NCBI GenBank assembly: GCA_949316235.1
Contig: OX438750.1
Span: forward strand, 1,874,501-1,938,500
From: Oegoconia quadripuncta
Lineage: Eukaryota; Arthropoda; Insecta; Lepidoptera; Autostichidae
Length of the DNA: 64,000 nt
Direction: 5' to 3'
Shown: in pieces, positions 51,024 through 60,694 of the stretch
Numbering within the stretch: position 1 is the first letter of the stretch
Layout: every line of letters begins with the position of its first letter
Notes under the pieces: model-generated
Seen by the model: only the letters and a program-made list of their open reading frames with translations
What the model was told of the DNA's origin: nothing
The model's database searches: none
Translations under genes and position numbers: made by a program

Positions 51024-51188
51024 AATTGTATGATGAATATAGACATGTGTACCCGAGTTATGGATGTTTTCATTTATAATAAGTATTTATTCACAAAAAA
51101 ACATGTATTTATGTAGTTTATCAACCATCTGGTATCCACAACACAAGCCTATAGTTGCTTAGTGTGGAACTAGATGATGCTGTGTATA
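51024..51188 (+). mobile_element. SINE-C, 5'- and 3'-truncated
   Basis: From TGTATGATGAATATAGACAT to GGAACTAGATGATGCTGTG. A GC-richer fragment follows at 51190-51285, with GGAGGGAGGCCTTTGCCCAG, the end of an RTE ORF. Confidence 0.75.
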
Positions 51189-51286
51189 TTATTAGGAGCT
51201 GCTGGCCACTGCTGGCAGTGGGACAGTATGGAGTAGAGAGCCGTGGAGGGAGGCCTTTGCCCAGGCCTCGTCCTCCTCCGACTTGG

Positions 51287-51365
51287 TAGTTTAAAAAACA
51301 AATGACGTTCATAAGTGCATATTGTATTGCCTACATGAATAAATGATTTTCATTTCATTTCATAT
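51287..51365 (+). repeat. LINE type-2 3' UTR end
   Basis: ACAAATGACGTTCATAAGTG, CATATTGTATTGCCTACATG, AATAAATGATTTTCATTTCA. Confidence 0.75.
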
Positions 51366-51475
51366 CCTATAGCTATAAGTGAGTAGTTTCCGCGCGATAA
51401 ATAAATAAACGCGATAAAGTTATTCCAAGCAAGCGAAGCCGAAGGCGATAAGCTAGTTAATAATATTAGTTAGAA
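51366..51475 (+). mobile_element. Helitron-like 3' part
   Basis: AGTGAGTAGTTTCCGCGCGA, GTTATTCCAAGCAAGCGAAG and an end reading GATAAGCTAGTTAATAAT. Confidence 0.5.
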
Positions 51476-51683
51476 GTTAGATAAGTTAGTTTATGTAATG
51501 TTACCCATGTGTGTAAGTGGCTTTTAGAACCATCTCAACTTTCGACTAGATGCTGACGTAAGTATAACAAAGGCACGGGCTATATCTTTTAAACAAAAAC
51601 TGACCTTGAGACCATGTCGCGCCTGTCGCAATACGAACCCCCACGCTAGACGGTGGTTAAAGTATTCTTCGAAATAATTTGGT

Positions 51684-52235
51684 TACCTGTATATTAGTAT
51701 AGTAGATAGTGATCCTGTCAGCGAAACCAACGGTTGCGGGTTCGAATCCCGCGAGGGCTAAATGTTTGTGTGATGAATAAGAATATTTATTCCAGAATCA
51801 TGGATGTTTATATAAATATTTATGTATGTTTATCCGTTACCTTTTCTTTTTACGCACAACGTTTTTGCACTTGACCTCAATCACACCTGATGTTAGGTAA
51901 GTGAAGATGAGGCCGAAGGTGGAAGCGTAGTGATTCGCAACTCTATCCTATTTGGGTATTTATCTCTGACAACCGGAACACAACAATGCTATTAACATTG
52001 CTGTTTGGCGGCAGATTTAGATAACATGGTGGTAGCTAGCCAGGCAGTCATTTATAATGCCCTACCACCAACCAAACCGAGAACTAAACATGTACCCCGC
52101 TGGGGATCGAACCCGCGACCTCCGAATCGAAATCCCCATGTTGTTTGTATCGCTAGATACGACTCCACTACTTCAAAGAACAAGCTTTAATTAGTTTGGG
52201 GCTAGATGGTTGGTGTAAGTGTCCAAAATATATAA
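51684..52235 (+). mobile_element. SINE-B interrupted by SINE-A, second instance
   Basis: The left part is 51684-51841 (GTATAGTAGATAG, GGTTCGAATCCCGC, TATGTTTATCCGTTAC). The right part is about 52150-52235 (CAAGCTTTAATTAGTTTGGG, GATGGTTGGTGTAAGTG). The break is at the same SINE-B position as at 43138/43139. Confidence 0.85.
51842..52150 (-). mobile_element. SINE-A, nested in SINE-B
   Basis: Minus-strand copy with a degraded T-rich tail (CTTTTCTTTTTACGCACAAC) and a 4-bp duplication in TTAGGTAAGTGAAG. It ends within the head at TGTTGTTTGTA. Confidence 0.85.
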
Positions 52236-52265
52236 TAATATTCATTATGTTATTAATATAGACAT

Positions 52266-52500
52266 ACTAGCTGTCCGCCCGCGGCTTGACCTGCGTAGAA
52301 TAGCTTTATCGCAGATATTTTTCATTTTATCCCGTGGGAACTATTTACTTTATCAGTATAAAAAATGTCCTATGTCTTAATCCAAGGTATATTCTACTTG
52401 TATACCAAATTTCATCCAAATCCGTTCAGCCGTGATTGACAAACAAATGAACAAACAAACAAACATCCAAGCTTACGCATTTGTAATTTGTATGCGAATT
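52266..52500 (-). mobile_element. Helitron-like element, near complete
   Basis: Starts ACTAGCTGTCCGCCCGCGGC, the complement of a GC hairpin followed by CTAG. It runs through ATCCCGTGGGAACTATTTAC and CATCCAAATCCGTTCAGCCG to CGCATTTGTAATTTGTAT. There is no RepHel frame; this is a non-autonomous unit of about 235 bp. Confidence 0.55.
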
Positions 52501-52740
52501 ATTATTATTATTATTTATTTTTTTTGCTTTTGTTATTTATTTATTCAAATAGGTGGATTATATTAGAAAGTTATTTACATCGAACTTAGAAAAAAAGAAA
52601 ATATAAAAATAACATAATATTTACATAATTACAAAAAATGTATAGCGTCTATCTCTCCCACCTGGGGCATTGTTCCAAACACACTGGCTGCATTGCCCCG
52701 CTGAATAGCTAGGCTTAATCTTTGAGCGAAAAAAGAATAT
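52500..52740 (-). repeat. Possible LINE 3' end
   Basis: A (TTA)n start and GGGGCATTGTTCCAAACACA, a phrase I associate with 3' ends of insect retroelements. No frame can be assigned. Confidence 0.3.
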
Positions 52741-52975
52741 TATATATAAGCGAATTATAAATACGAAAGTTTGGATGTTTATTTGTCTGTTCATTTGTTT
52801 GTTTATTGGTCAATCACGGCTGAACGGATTTGGATGAAATTTGGTATATAGGTAGAATATGCCGTGGATTGAGACATAGTATATAATTAATCCCGATAAA
52901 GTGAGTAGTTCCTACTGGATAAACAAATTTCTGCGATAAAGCTAGTTTGTAATATTAGTTAGATACATATTTAGC
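52740..52975 (+). mobile_element. Helitron-like element, near complete
   Basis: ATTATAAATACGAAAGTTTG, GGCTGAACGGATTTGGATG and AGTAGTTCCTACTGGATAAA, ending in GCGATAAAGCTAGT. The GC hairpin is lost. It is inverted relative to 52266-52500, with about 240 bp between the two. Confidence 0.55.
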
Positions 52976-53214
52976 CTTCGTTGACAGAATTTTTATTAAA
53001 TTCTTCGTAACATTTTTCCAACTTCTTGCTCGGATACATTGTATAGTTTATAGCTTGCGGTGAGACGGCAGCGTAAGGGCGGACTCCTCGTCCCTCACGA
53101 CAGCTTCTTACAAATTAAACCTAAGAAAGAGACAAGGGTGACGTCAATGCGAAAGACGTCAACTTTAATGCAAGAGCCATTGAACTTTGGGCTTGTGTCT
53201 GATTTTTTTTAATC

Positions 53215-53640
53215 TTATTTAAAGAGCTTAGTCATTTTAATGACTATATCGCTCTGTAATGACTCAGTGGATATTTACACCGACTCTTACTAATTCATAT
53301 ATTGCTTTGGCCATATCGGAAATAGGGGATGCCAATACAATATTACAGCCCCCAACAGATTCAAGTAGGTGGCCATAGGTAATATTAATTTGCCTTCTAC
53401 ATGCTTCATTCCGGACACACTCCATCAAGATATGAAAAACATCTTCTATAATAACGTCACATTCTGTACAATTTTGCGAAGGTACTTTCCGCATCATGAA
53501 TGCAAACTTGTTAAGTGTGATGTGTCCGGAGCGAAGTCTGAAAGCCATGATAAGGTCTTGTCTGTTCAGTTGGCAATTATCGATACGGAGTATTCCACGT
53601 ACATATTTCATTTTAAATTATTAGTTATGTGTGATGAAAC
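53215..53640 (-). pseudogene. Non-LTR retrotransposon C-terminus with CCHC-like motif
   Basis: The minus-strand frame (53264-53611, 115 codons) reads QDLIMAFRLRSGHITLNKF and NCTECDVIIEDVFHILMEC. It has two Cys, a His and a Cys in the usual spacing of the C-terminal zinc-binding end of R1/Jockey-like ORF2, then a stop after VGVNIH. The 3' UTR at 53215-53263 is short. The open frame is only the last tenth of the full protein. The plus-strand frame at 53369-53656 is a shadow. Confidence 0.75.
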
Positions 53641-53895
53641 ACGGTACAAATGGTAGGTCTGGATAACGTTTTCGTCCGTTCGCATAACTTTTGTTTAAGT
53701 TTTTATGCCTTTTATTTTTAAGAACAAGATGGATTTGTTCATAATTGTTTGACATAAAGGATTGTATTAGTAAATTGCGCTAAGATGTTGTCATATTGTA
53801 TGCGTTTACGGCGGAACATGGAGCTCTAAGGATTTTGTAAGACCAAATGCTAACTGTGATTCACAATAAATGTGCTTTGACTTTGATTATTTATT

Positions 53896-53950
53896 GACGA
53901 TCGGTTTGGTGTAGTGGTTAGAAAATCTGCTGCTATATCAAAATGACCTT
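53896..53950 (+). mobile_element. SINE-C head only
   Basis: ACGATCGGTTTGGTGTAGTGG to CTGCTATATCAAAATG, and then unrelated sequence before the B box. Confidence 0.7.
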
Positions 53951-54019
53951 AAATGGGTCTTTGTCGAGTGGCTTGGTGTATTGAATAAAGCTGTGTCGGC
54001 TTTTGAGGCCTGAGGGAAC

Positions 54020-54182
54020 AATATATATACACTTTATCGTAATAAAAAAATCCTATGTTTCAATCCTGGGTAAGATCTATCTACATACCAAATTTCATCC
54101 AAATCCGTTCATCCGTTTCGCCGTGACCGAGCAACAAACAAACAAACAAACATCCAAGCTTCCACATGTATAATATTACTTG
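54020..54182 (-). mobile_element. Helitron-like piece
   Basis: CCTATGTTTCAATCCTGGG, CATCCGTTTCGCCGTGACCG and CATGTATAATATTACTTGG. Confidence 0.5.
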
Positions 54183-54184
54183 GA

Positions 54185-54700
54185 CATGTCATAAAGACTT
54201 ATTTTTCTATAGTTTATTTACGTTATTATAAATCTTGTATTGAATGTGATGAATAGAATATCATGATTCAGCACCAAAAGCTAGTATTTAAAAGAATTTT
54301 TTATTGCATTATCATCGGAATCGGTAGAGCCTTTCGGTATTTAGTCAGACTTAAATGCATTACTCTGGCCTTTGACGAGTGGGGTACGTAAACTGATTCG
54401 CTATCTCAAAGGCCGGATGCCAGCGAGCCCGGTCGACCGGACATCCGGGCGTCAGTAGCCGGACGATGTGATTAGATCACATTAAGGTTGCGACGTTTAG
54501 TTTAACATGTATAATTGAATCAATTAAGGACAGCTAAAGACACACTTAAGTTCACTCTTGAACATTTATAATTTTTTTTGATTTCGATGTTTTATTCCCT
54601 CGTAGCACCCAAACGACTGGATGGATTTTAATTAAAGAGGTAACATTAGATTCATTGTAACAGTCCAAGTGTCATAAGATATGTTACGTCATAAAAAATT
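54185..54700. other. No recognised feature
   Basis: A GC-richer patch at 54410-54470 (CGAGCCCGGTCGACCGGACA) contains short palindromes. No match. Confidence 0.35.
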
Positions 54701-54707
54701 ATACCAC

Positions 54708-55235
54708 AAAGTCAAAGTTGCTTTATTTTGTAGGCACATAGGGTACACTTAAAATAGTCAATTTTACATTTTTTAAGCAACTGCTTGTCCAAAATGCAAT
54801 TTCCCCTGAGAAGAACAAGCAAGAAACTCGAAGGTTTTCTATTTTAAAAACAGGTTTTTATATTTCATTATTAATTGTGAAATAGCCTGGCACGCGAACG
54901 AGCTTGTTATGTGGTTTTTATGCCAAAAAGGTTTTTATATTTCATTATTAATTGTGAAATAGCCTGGCATGCAAACGAGCTGGTTATGTCCAAATCTGAT
55001 ATTTGATAATATGCTTTCTTAATAAGTTTCTGTTTTATTGTATCTGTAAAATTTATAGAAAGGAAGATTTTGTTCATCAACGGGAACCTTATTGAAAAGA
55101 CCTATTTATATTATAAAAGATTTTTATATTTCATTATGAATTGTGAAAAAGGCAAGCACGCGAACGAACTGGTTGTGTCCTGGAATGATTATCATCTAAA
55201 TTGTGTGATATTTTATAGTATTTCTGTTTTATAAT
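54708..55235 (-). repeat. LINE type-1 3' end, rearranged
   Basis: Minus-strand tail with the usual blocks. The segment containing GTGAAATAGCCTGGC, GCGAACGAGCT and GTTATGTCC is present three times (near 54890, 54960 and 55140). This points to local duplication or several insertions on top of one another. Confidence 0.7.
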
Positions 55236-55317
55236 ATCATGGAATATATCATAGAAGAGTGCACATTGTTTTTTAGATTGTTATTCACAGTTATTATTTG
55301 CTTCACCATTAGGTTTT

Positions 55318-55578
55318 ACCCGACTGCCCAAGGAAGGAGGGTAATGTTTTTTGAGTGTATGTATATACAGGGTGTCCCTGGAAGTATGGATCAAATCGAA
55401 CAGGGGCATGGGGAAGGTCATTCCCAAACTTTTTAACCCTATGAATGTCGGTGCCATTTTTGACGGTTCAAAAGTTATGATCAATTTTTTACATTTTCAT
55501 ATTATCGAATAGTGCTTATACAAAAAAATTTTTTAAAAGAAAACTAGCAAAGCTATCAGCTTAATTTTTTAATTAAAA

Positions 55579-55611
<33 letters not shown>

Positions 55612-55865
55612 CAGCTTAAGTTTGGGAATGACCTTCCCCATGCCCCTGTTCGATTTGATCCGTACTTCCAGGGACACCCTGTATGTATTTACGTCCGTTG
55701 GTTTGACGCATCTTGTAGCCTAAACTGCTTGCCCGATTTCGAAGCTCATGGTGTCGTTAGATTCGTCTTGGTACCCGGGGTATCATAGGATACATTGTTT
55801 GGAAAAAAACCCAACATAGCGTCCGCAAAATACAAAATATTCTGTCGTGTTTATTGGTTTTTAAA
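55318..55865 (+). repeat. Dispersed repeat D with nested MITE
   Basis: CCGACTGCCCAAGGAAGGAG at the left; TTTGACGCATCTTGTAGCC, CGATTTCGAAGCTCATGG and TTCTGTCGTGTTTATTGG at the right. All match 2139-2380 once the MITE at 55368-55681 is removed. Confidence 0.75.
55368..55681. mobile_element. TA-flanked MITE with 64-bp TIRs
   Basis: CAGGGTGTCCCTGGAAGTAT starts an arm of about 64 bp whose complement, with one difference, ends at 55681. TA lies at both sides (55366-55367 and 55682-55683), consistent with a Tc1/mariner-type non-autonomous element. The middle has a poly(T) run of about 30. Confidence 0.9.
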
Positions 55866-55874
55866 TGCTTCTTC

Positions 55875-56185
55875 TTCTTCAATTTAAGAGCTATGCTCTT
55901 GTCGGTGGAGTAACGACCATGTCTCTCTACTTTCCGCCCTCGTTTTAACCTCTTGGTAAGACACGTCACTCACCGTTCCTTCCACTTGGTCAAAGTAATT
56001 AGCCTAGGTCTTCCCCTTCCTCTATTTCCTTCAATCTTTCCCTCAATTACGTTCTTCAAAAAAATATCGTGTCGTATCAAGTAACCTATCATCTTTCCTC
56101 TACGGTTCTCAACTGTGGCTAACAGGCATCTCTTCTCCTTTACCATCATTAACACCTCTTCAATGTTCTCTTCTTGGTCCAGCTT
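55875..56185 (-). pseudogene. RTE-type retrotransposon C-terminus
   Basis: On the minus strand, CLLATVENRRGKMIGYLIRH and EGKIEGNRGRGRPRL precede a frameshift. Then the YQEV, KTRAESRE and HRQEHSS-like end follows. It is the same subfamily as 28463-29115. Confidence 0.75.
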
Positions 56186-56189
56186 AAAA

Positions 56190-56225
56190 AGTTAAAATTT
56201 ATACAATCTATTCTTGAACGAACTC
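56190..56225 (-). pseudogene. Small RT C-terminal fragment
   Basis: TATACAATCTATTCTTGAAC matches the SFKNRLDKF-coding part of 63480-63640. Confidence 0.4.
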
Positions 56226-56539
56226 ACTGATCTACAGGGGAGTATTACTTCGTTATTATCGTGTCAGCCACAGGACGTCAATTGCCTTCATTAGGTCCTA
56301 CGTCCATCTTGTGATGCCGGTGTCAAAGTTGTCAAGAAATTAACGAATATTTACGCCGTGCTACGCCAATTTTGGACATATTAGGTCCTTACCTATGAAA
56401 TTGGCGTTGTGTATGAACAATTTCATTAAGACTGTTTTCTCCATACATACATTTTTGTTTTTTTTTTTGGGAACGGCAAATCCAAATTTAGCTAAACTTT
56501 GTGTGTATTATCGGATAACATTAAGTTAAGTATAGGCAG

Positions 56540-56755
56540 CGTTAATTTTTAAAAGTAACCGCTTTATAAAAGTTTCAGCAAATCAAAAAAATGATTATGG
56601 GAAGCACATGAAAAAGAGCTCTGTTCAATTTTTTTTTATTATGTGATAAATCTACTTTCTTTCTTGGCTAAATCCCAGAAATTAAAAAATATTTCATGTG
56701 AAAACTTGAAATAATGTTCCATTTTCCAAATAAACAAATTTGGATATAGCTTTGA
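56540..56755 (+). repeat. Dispersed repeat P, copy 2
   Basis: ATGGGAAGCACATGAAAAAG, TAAAAAATATTTCATGTGA and CCATTTTCCAAATAAAC, as at 10065-10295. Confidence 0.5.
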
Positions 56756-56759
56756 TAAT

Positions 56760-57340
56760 CGCAGGAATATATATAAATATAAATAAATATATGGTACATA
56801 TGATTAACGCAGAAAACAAACTCCAATTTCATAGGTAAAGACCCAATATTATCTATGCGCATTGAAACTCGTATAAGATAAGGTGAGACGAGACGAGACA
56901 AGATTAGATGTTTATTTACCAAAAGGGACCATACATAATTATACATTGGCTGTAACATCCACAGTAGGCTAGGCAAGTATCATGGATGCCAAGATTTTCT
57001 TTTTTTGGAATATCTTTAAACAGATTTATCTTAAAGAGATAAAATAGCGCGCTGTCAGAGTTTAGTCGCGTCCGTCTGAATCGGCTCTTAGGTAGGTCGC
57101 CTCGAGCACAATCCAAGTACAATCTAAGTTAGCAAATTTCCAACTAGTGAATAACTGAGACGCCGGCAGTCTCGCGGGAGTCCTCCGGGGTACCAGCTAG
57201 TTAAGTTATGGGATTATGATGAAAGGGAACGTAAATTATGTTACTGTATACGGTGATTTAGTTATGTTTTCAAATAAGGATGCAGTGTAATTTTTAATGA
57301 GATTTAAACTTATCTTTGTTGCCTCATATCTCTTATTATT
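56760..57340. other. Mostly unassigned
   Basis: Includes a GACGA pentamer run near 56885. It also holds reversed family-3-like blocks around 56925-57050 (LINE tail in minus orientation, uncertain) and a chance frame at 56916-57122. Confidence 0.3.
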
Positions 57341-57344
57341 ACGG

Positions 57345-57580
57345 GCGACCGATTGGTGTAGTGGATAGTGACCCTGTCAGCGAAACCAACGGTTGCGGGC
57401 TCGAATCCCGCGACGGGTAAATGTTTGTGTGATGAATATGAACATTTATTCTTGAATCATGGATGTTTATATAAATATTTATGTATATTTATCCGTTATC
57501 TAGTATCCATAGTAGGTACAAGCTTTGCTTAATTTGGGACTAGATGATTGGTGTAAGTGTCCGAAATATTTATTTATTTT
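57345..57580 (+). mobile_element. SINE-B, full length
   Basis: GACCGATTGGTGTAGTGGAT, GGGCTCGAATCCCGC, the central block, and an AAATATTTATTTATTTT tail. Confidence 0.9.
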
Positions 57581-57582
57581 AT

Positions 57583-57950
57583 TATAAATGCCAAATAATT
57601 GCTCAATCACGGCGAAACGGATGAACGGATTTGGATGAAATTTGGTATACATGTATAATGTCACGCCTGTTTCCCGTAGCGGTAGGCAGAGATCACAGAC
57701 TTCCACTTGCTACGATCCTTGCTACTAAATTTGGGGCCCAAGGTAGCGTAAAGTCTTTTCTCGGGACACGCTTACTTTCAGTAGGCGACGTTCAGTTGTA
57801 CCGCTGTTGATCCTGGTTACAGGAGTTGCAGTGGGAGGGTGTGGAGCTGGGTCATGTGTGTGTTGCTACGATCGTGACACACCTCTTCTGCTTCCTTCAC
57901 TCTCATTAAATTTGGTATATATATATAGAAAATACCGTAGGATAGATTGA
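57583..57950 (+). mobile_element. Helitron-like piece split by repeat G
   Basis: GCTCAATCACGGCGAAACGG and GGATTTGGATGAAATTTGGT, then repeat G, then AAATTTGGTATATATATATA and ATACCGTAGGAT. Confidence 0.5.
57650..57896 (-). repeat. Dispersed repeat G, copy 2, with 12-bp flanking repeat
   Basis: AAATTTGGTATA is present directly before (57638-57649) and directly after (near 57907) this block. That suggests insertion by target-primed retroposition into the Helitron-like sequence. Block features: GTAGCGGTAGGCAGAGATCA, CACACCTCTTCTGCTTCC. Confidence 0.55.
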
Positions 57951-57969
57951 TAGATAAAGCGTTTATTTG

Positions 57970-58723
57970 CAGAGGTGTGACTTATCTAAGATACAAGTAT
58001 CTGAAATACAGATACAAGATGCAAGATACGTATTTTCATTTTGTATCTAAAATACTTTTTAAAAAATCATTTTGTATCTTGTATTTAAATATATTTTGTT
58101 TGGTATCTTAGTATTTTATAAATACTTTTTCTGATAAAATACTTTTAGTAATATATTAGTAGAAATATATAAAATAAATGCGTAAAATTGAGCATGTCAT
58201 TATTAGTCCAACATCACATTGGTAGATGGCGACTCTTTCTTTGCACTGCACTGGCCTGTATCTATACAAGATGTGGCAAATGCACAAGTCGTGCGAGCCA
58301 AACAATTAAAAAAAAAAAAACTGAAATGTAATTTCATTTGAGAAGATGACCGCCTTTTTGTATATATTACATTACATTAAGCTATTTACGAATAATTCGT
58401 AAATAACTTAATGTTAAGTTATTTACATACGTAAATAACATTAAGTTATTTACGAATAAATCGTGTTATGTTATGTAACGTGTGTGTTATGTTATCGTGT
58501 TATGCTCGTGTTATGTCAATTAAGAAAAATAAACTTAGAATTCATTAAAATAAAATCTTGTTTTCTTACAAAAGTATTTGTATCTTAAGAAGTATTTAGA
58601 AGATACGTATTTGGTATTTAGTATTTCAGATACTATTCTCGAAAGTATTTTGTATCTGGTATCTGAAATACTTTATTTAAAAGTATCTTGCATTTTGTAT
58701 TGCAGATACTTTGTACATCTCTG
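57970..58723. mobile_element. hAT-type MITE, 754 bp, 8-bp TSD
   Basis: TTTATTTG flanks both sides (57962-57969 and 58724-58731). The ends are CAGAGGTGTGAC and, complemented, CAGAGATGTACA, typical of insect hAT elements. Much of the length is built of variants of AAGTATTTTGTATCT in both orientations. Near 58376-58462 is a palindromic set of GTAAATAACTTAATGTTA units. No transposase. Confidence 0.8.
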
Positions 58724-58859
58724 TTTATTTGTATATTACAGAAACACATACAAATGTATTCGACGCAACAATCATTCTGCTTGGTGTTATTCTTACGAAA
58801 TGTAGCCTTATTTCACAGTAATAAAAATAAAAATTAAGTACAACTGTTACAATGGGTCA

Positions 58860-59005
58860 TTCAGTGTGGATCCTCACCTATAGCGGTACGACACTGATTT
58901 TCAGCTAGTGCCCTGCGAGAGAAAGCGAGGGTAGGGTACTAGTGCAAAAATTTTCAATAACAACCAAAAGTGTGTACTCTGTAAAGATCATGTTGTAAGG
59001 TGGTA
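58860..59005. other. No recognised feature
   Basis: Balanced composition (CTATAGCGGTACGACACTGA). No match. Confidence 0.3.
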
Positions 59006-59007
59006 TA

Positions 59008-59112
59008 GCATATTTTTTGTCCCGATAACCTGCGTAGTTCCCGCGGGATAAACAGATTTCCGCGACAAAATTATTCCACGCAGGCGAAGCCGCGGGCGGT
59101 TAGCTTGTCATA
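59008..59112 (+). mobile_element. Helitron-like 3' part with intact GC hairpin
   Basis: GTAGTTCCCGCGGGATAAAC, then CGCAGGCGAAGCCGCG, which can fold as a GGC-loop-GCC hairpin, and GGCGGTTAGCTTGT. The end differs by one base from the usual CTAGT. Confidence 0.55.
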
Positions 59113-59139
59113 AATGAAAATGTTTATTTCTAACCCAAA

Positions 59140-59282
59140 TAAACATAATATATTTTTAGTTAATGCATGTTTTGTCACTTTCTTTCATTACAACATTTCT
59201 TTAAGAACGACAGAGACGAAACACAATATTACTAAAACAGGCTTATAAAGTGTTTGTAAATTTTTATAAATAAGACCGTAAA
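59140..59282. mobile_element. MITE family M, copy 2
   Basis: TTTAGTTAATGCATGTTTTG, TTTCTTTCATTACAACATTT and AAAACAGGCTTATAAAGTG match 41791-41968 with a shortened left arm. Confidence 0.6.
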
Positions 59283-59470
59283 GCTTTTATAAAGAAAATC
59301 ATTTTTTACCATACTGCCTAATATCGACTGGAATAGCGATATTGTGACTAGTTTCCGAGGTTACTACAACATATCGATAGTTTTATTAGCGACGTGCAAC
59401 ACTAATTGTCAGAATTACTCTCCTGTAGTGGTCCAATAATCCAATTCCCTTTGTGTACCGTGGCCATGGG
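59283..59470. other. No recognised feature
   Basis: Short AT-rich segment with CGTGGCCATGGG near its end. Nothing supported. Confidence 0.35.
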
Positions 59471-59475
59471 TTTTT

Positions 59476-59745
59476 TGACGACTGTTTGGTGTAGTGGTTA
59501 GCAACTCTGACCACTATACCAAAAGGTTGCGGGTTCAAATCCCGCAGGGGCACATGTTTGTATGATGAATATAGACACGTGTTCCCGAGTTATGGATGTT
59601 TTTCGTTTATATGTTGTATTTATTTACCAAAAAAAAATATGTATTTGTGTAGTATATCAACCATCTGGTATCCACAACACAAGTCTATAGTTGCTTAATG
59701 TGGAACTAGATGGCGTTGTGTGTATGTCCAAGGATATAATAATAA
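59476..59745 (+). mobile_element. SINE-C, full length
   Basis: GACTGTTTGGTGTAGTGGTT, GGTTCAAATCCCGC, central block and GGAACTAGATGGCGTTGTG. The tail is short. Confidence 0.9.
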
Positions 59746-60011
59746 TGGGTCAAGCCAAAGCATTGGCCAATAAAATCAAATGTTTCTGCTAAGTGAGGGG
59801 ATATTGGAGAAAAGCGGGATTTCATTGTTCCTAAAATAAATACAAAATATATTTTTCCTTGTCATTTAGCAGGAAAGCAGTCATTAATCAGGGCTCGAGG
59901 CAAAAAGCTTTGCCAAGCGATCGTGACATCAAAGTATTTATTAGGGATCCGTAGTGCTACGGACGAAACTACAAAAAATATATCTCTCTTTTATAACCGA
60001 CTGAACTTTTT

Positions 60012-60293
60012 AACGACCTGTTTGGTGTAGTGGTTAGCAACTCTGACCACTATACCAAAAGGTTGCGGGTTCGATTCCCGCTAGGGGCATATGTTTGTGT
60101 GATGAATACGGACATGTGTATCCGAGTTATGGATGTTTTCATTTATAATAAGTAATTATTTACAAAAAAAAAATGTATTTATGTAATATATCAACCATCT
60201 GGTATCCACAACACAAGCTTATAGTTGCTTACTGTGGAACTAGATGGCGCTGTGTGTAAGTCTAAGGATATTTATTATTTATTTATTTATTTA
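60012..60293 (+). mobile_element. SINE-C, full length
   Basis: GACCTGTTTGGTGTAGTGGT, GGTTCGATTCCCGCTAGGGG, all later blocks and a (TTTA)n tail. It is the best-preserved copy and is directly followed by SINE-A. Confidence 0.95.
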
Positions 60294-60638
60294 TAACCGC
60301 CTGCGTGGCTCAATGTAAACAACATTGGGTTTACGGTTCGGAGGTCGCGGGTTCGATCCCCATAGCGGCATACATGTTTAAGTACTCGGTTTGGTTGGTG
60401 GTCGGGCATTTTAAATGTCTACCTTGCTAGCTACCACCATCTTAACTAAATCTGCCGCCAAAAAGCAATGTTAATAGCATTGTTGTGTTCCGGTTGTCAG
60501 AGATAAGATAGCCAGTCCCCCAAATGTGTTGGAGTTTCCGGGTCAGTACGCTTCCACCTTCGACCTCATCTTCACTTAACATCAGGTGTGATTGAGGTCA
60601 AGTACGAACCCGTCGTGCATAAATTTTTTTTTTTTTAA
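60294..60638 (+). mobile_element. SINE-A, full length, in tandem with SINE-C
   Basis: It begins TAACCGCCTGCGTGGCTCAA exactly at the TTTA tail of the SINE-C, so a poly(TTTA) stretch probably served as the target. It ends CGTCGTGCATAAATTTTT. Confidence 0.95.
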
Positions 60639-60694
60639 ATATCACATTTTAATTGCCATACAGAATGTTTTTTTCTGTCAAGTCTAGCCAAAGG

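Noticed and set aside
53369..53656. 95-codon plus-strand frame
   Set aside because: Shadow of the minus-strand retrotransposon C-terminus, which has recognisable motifs.
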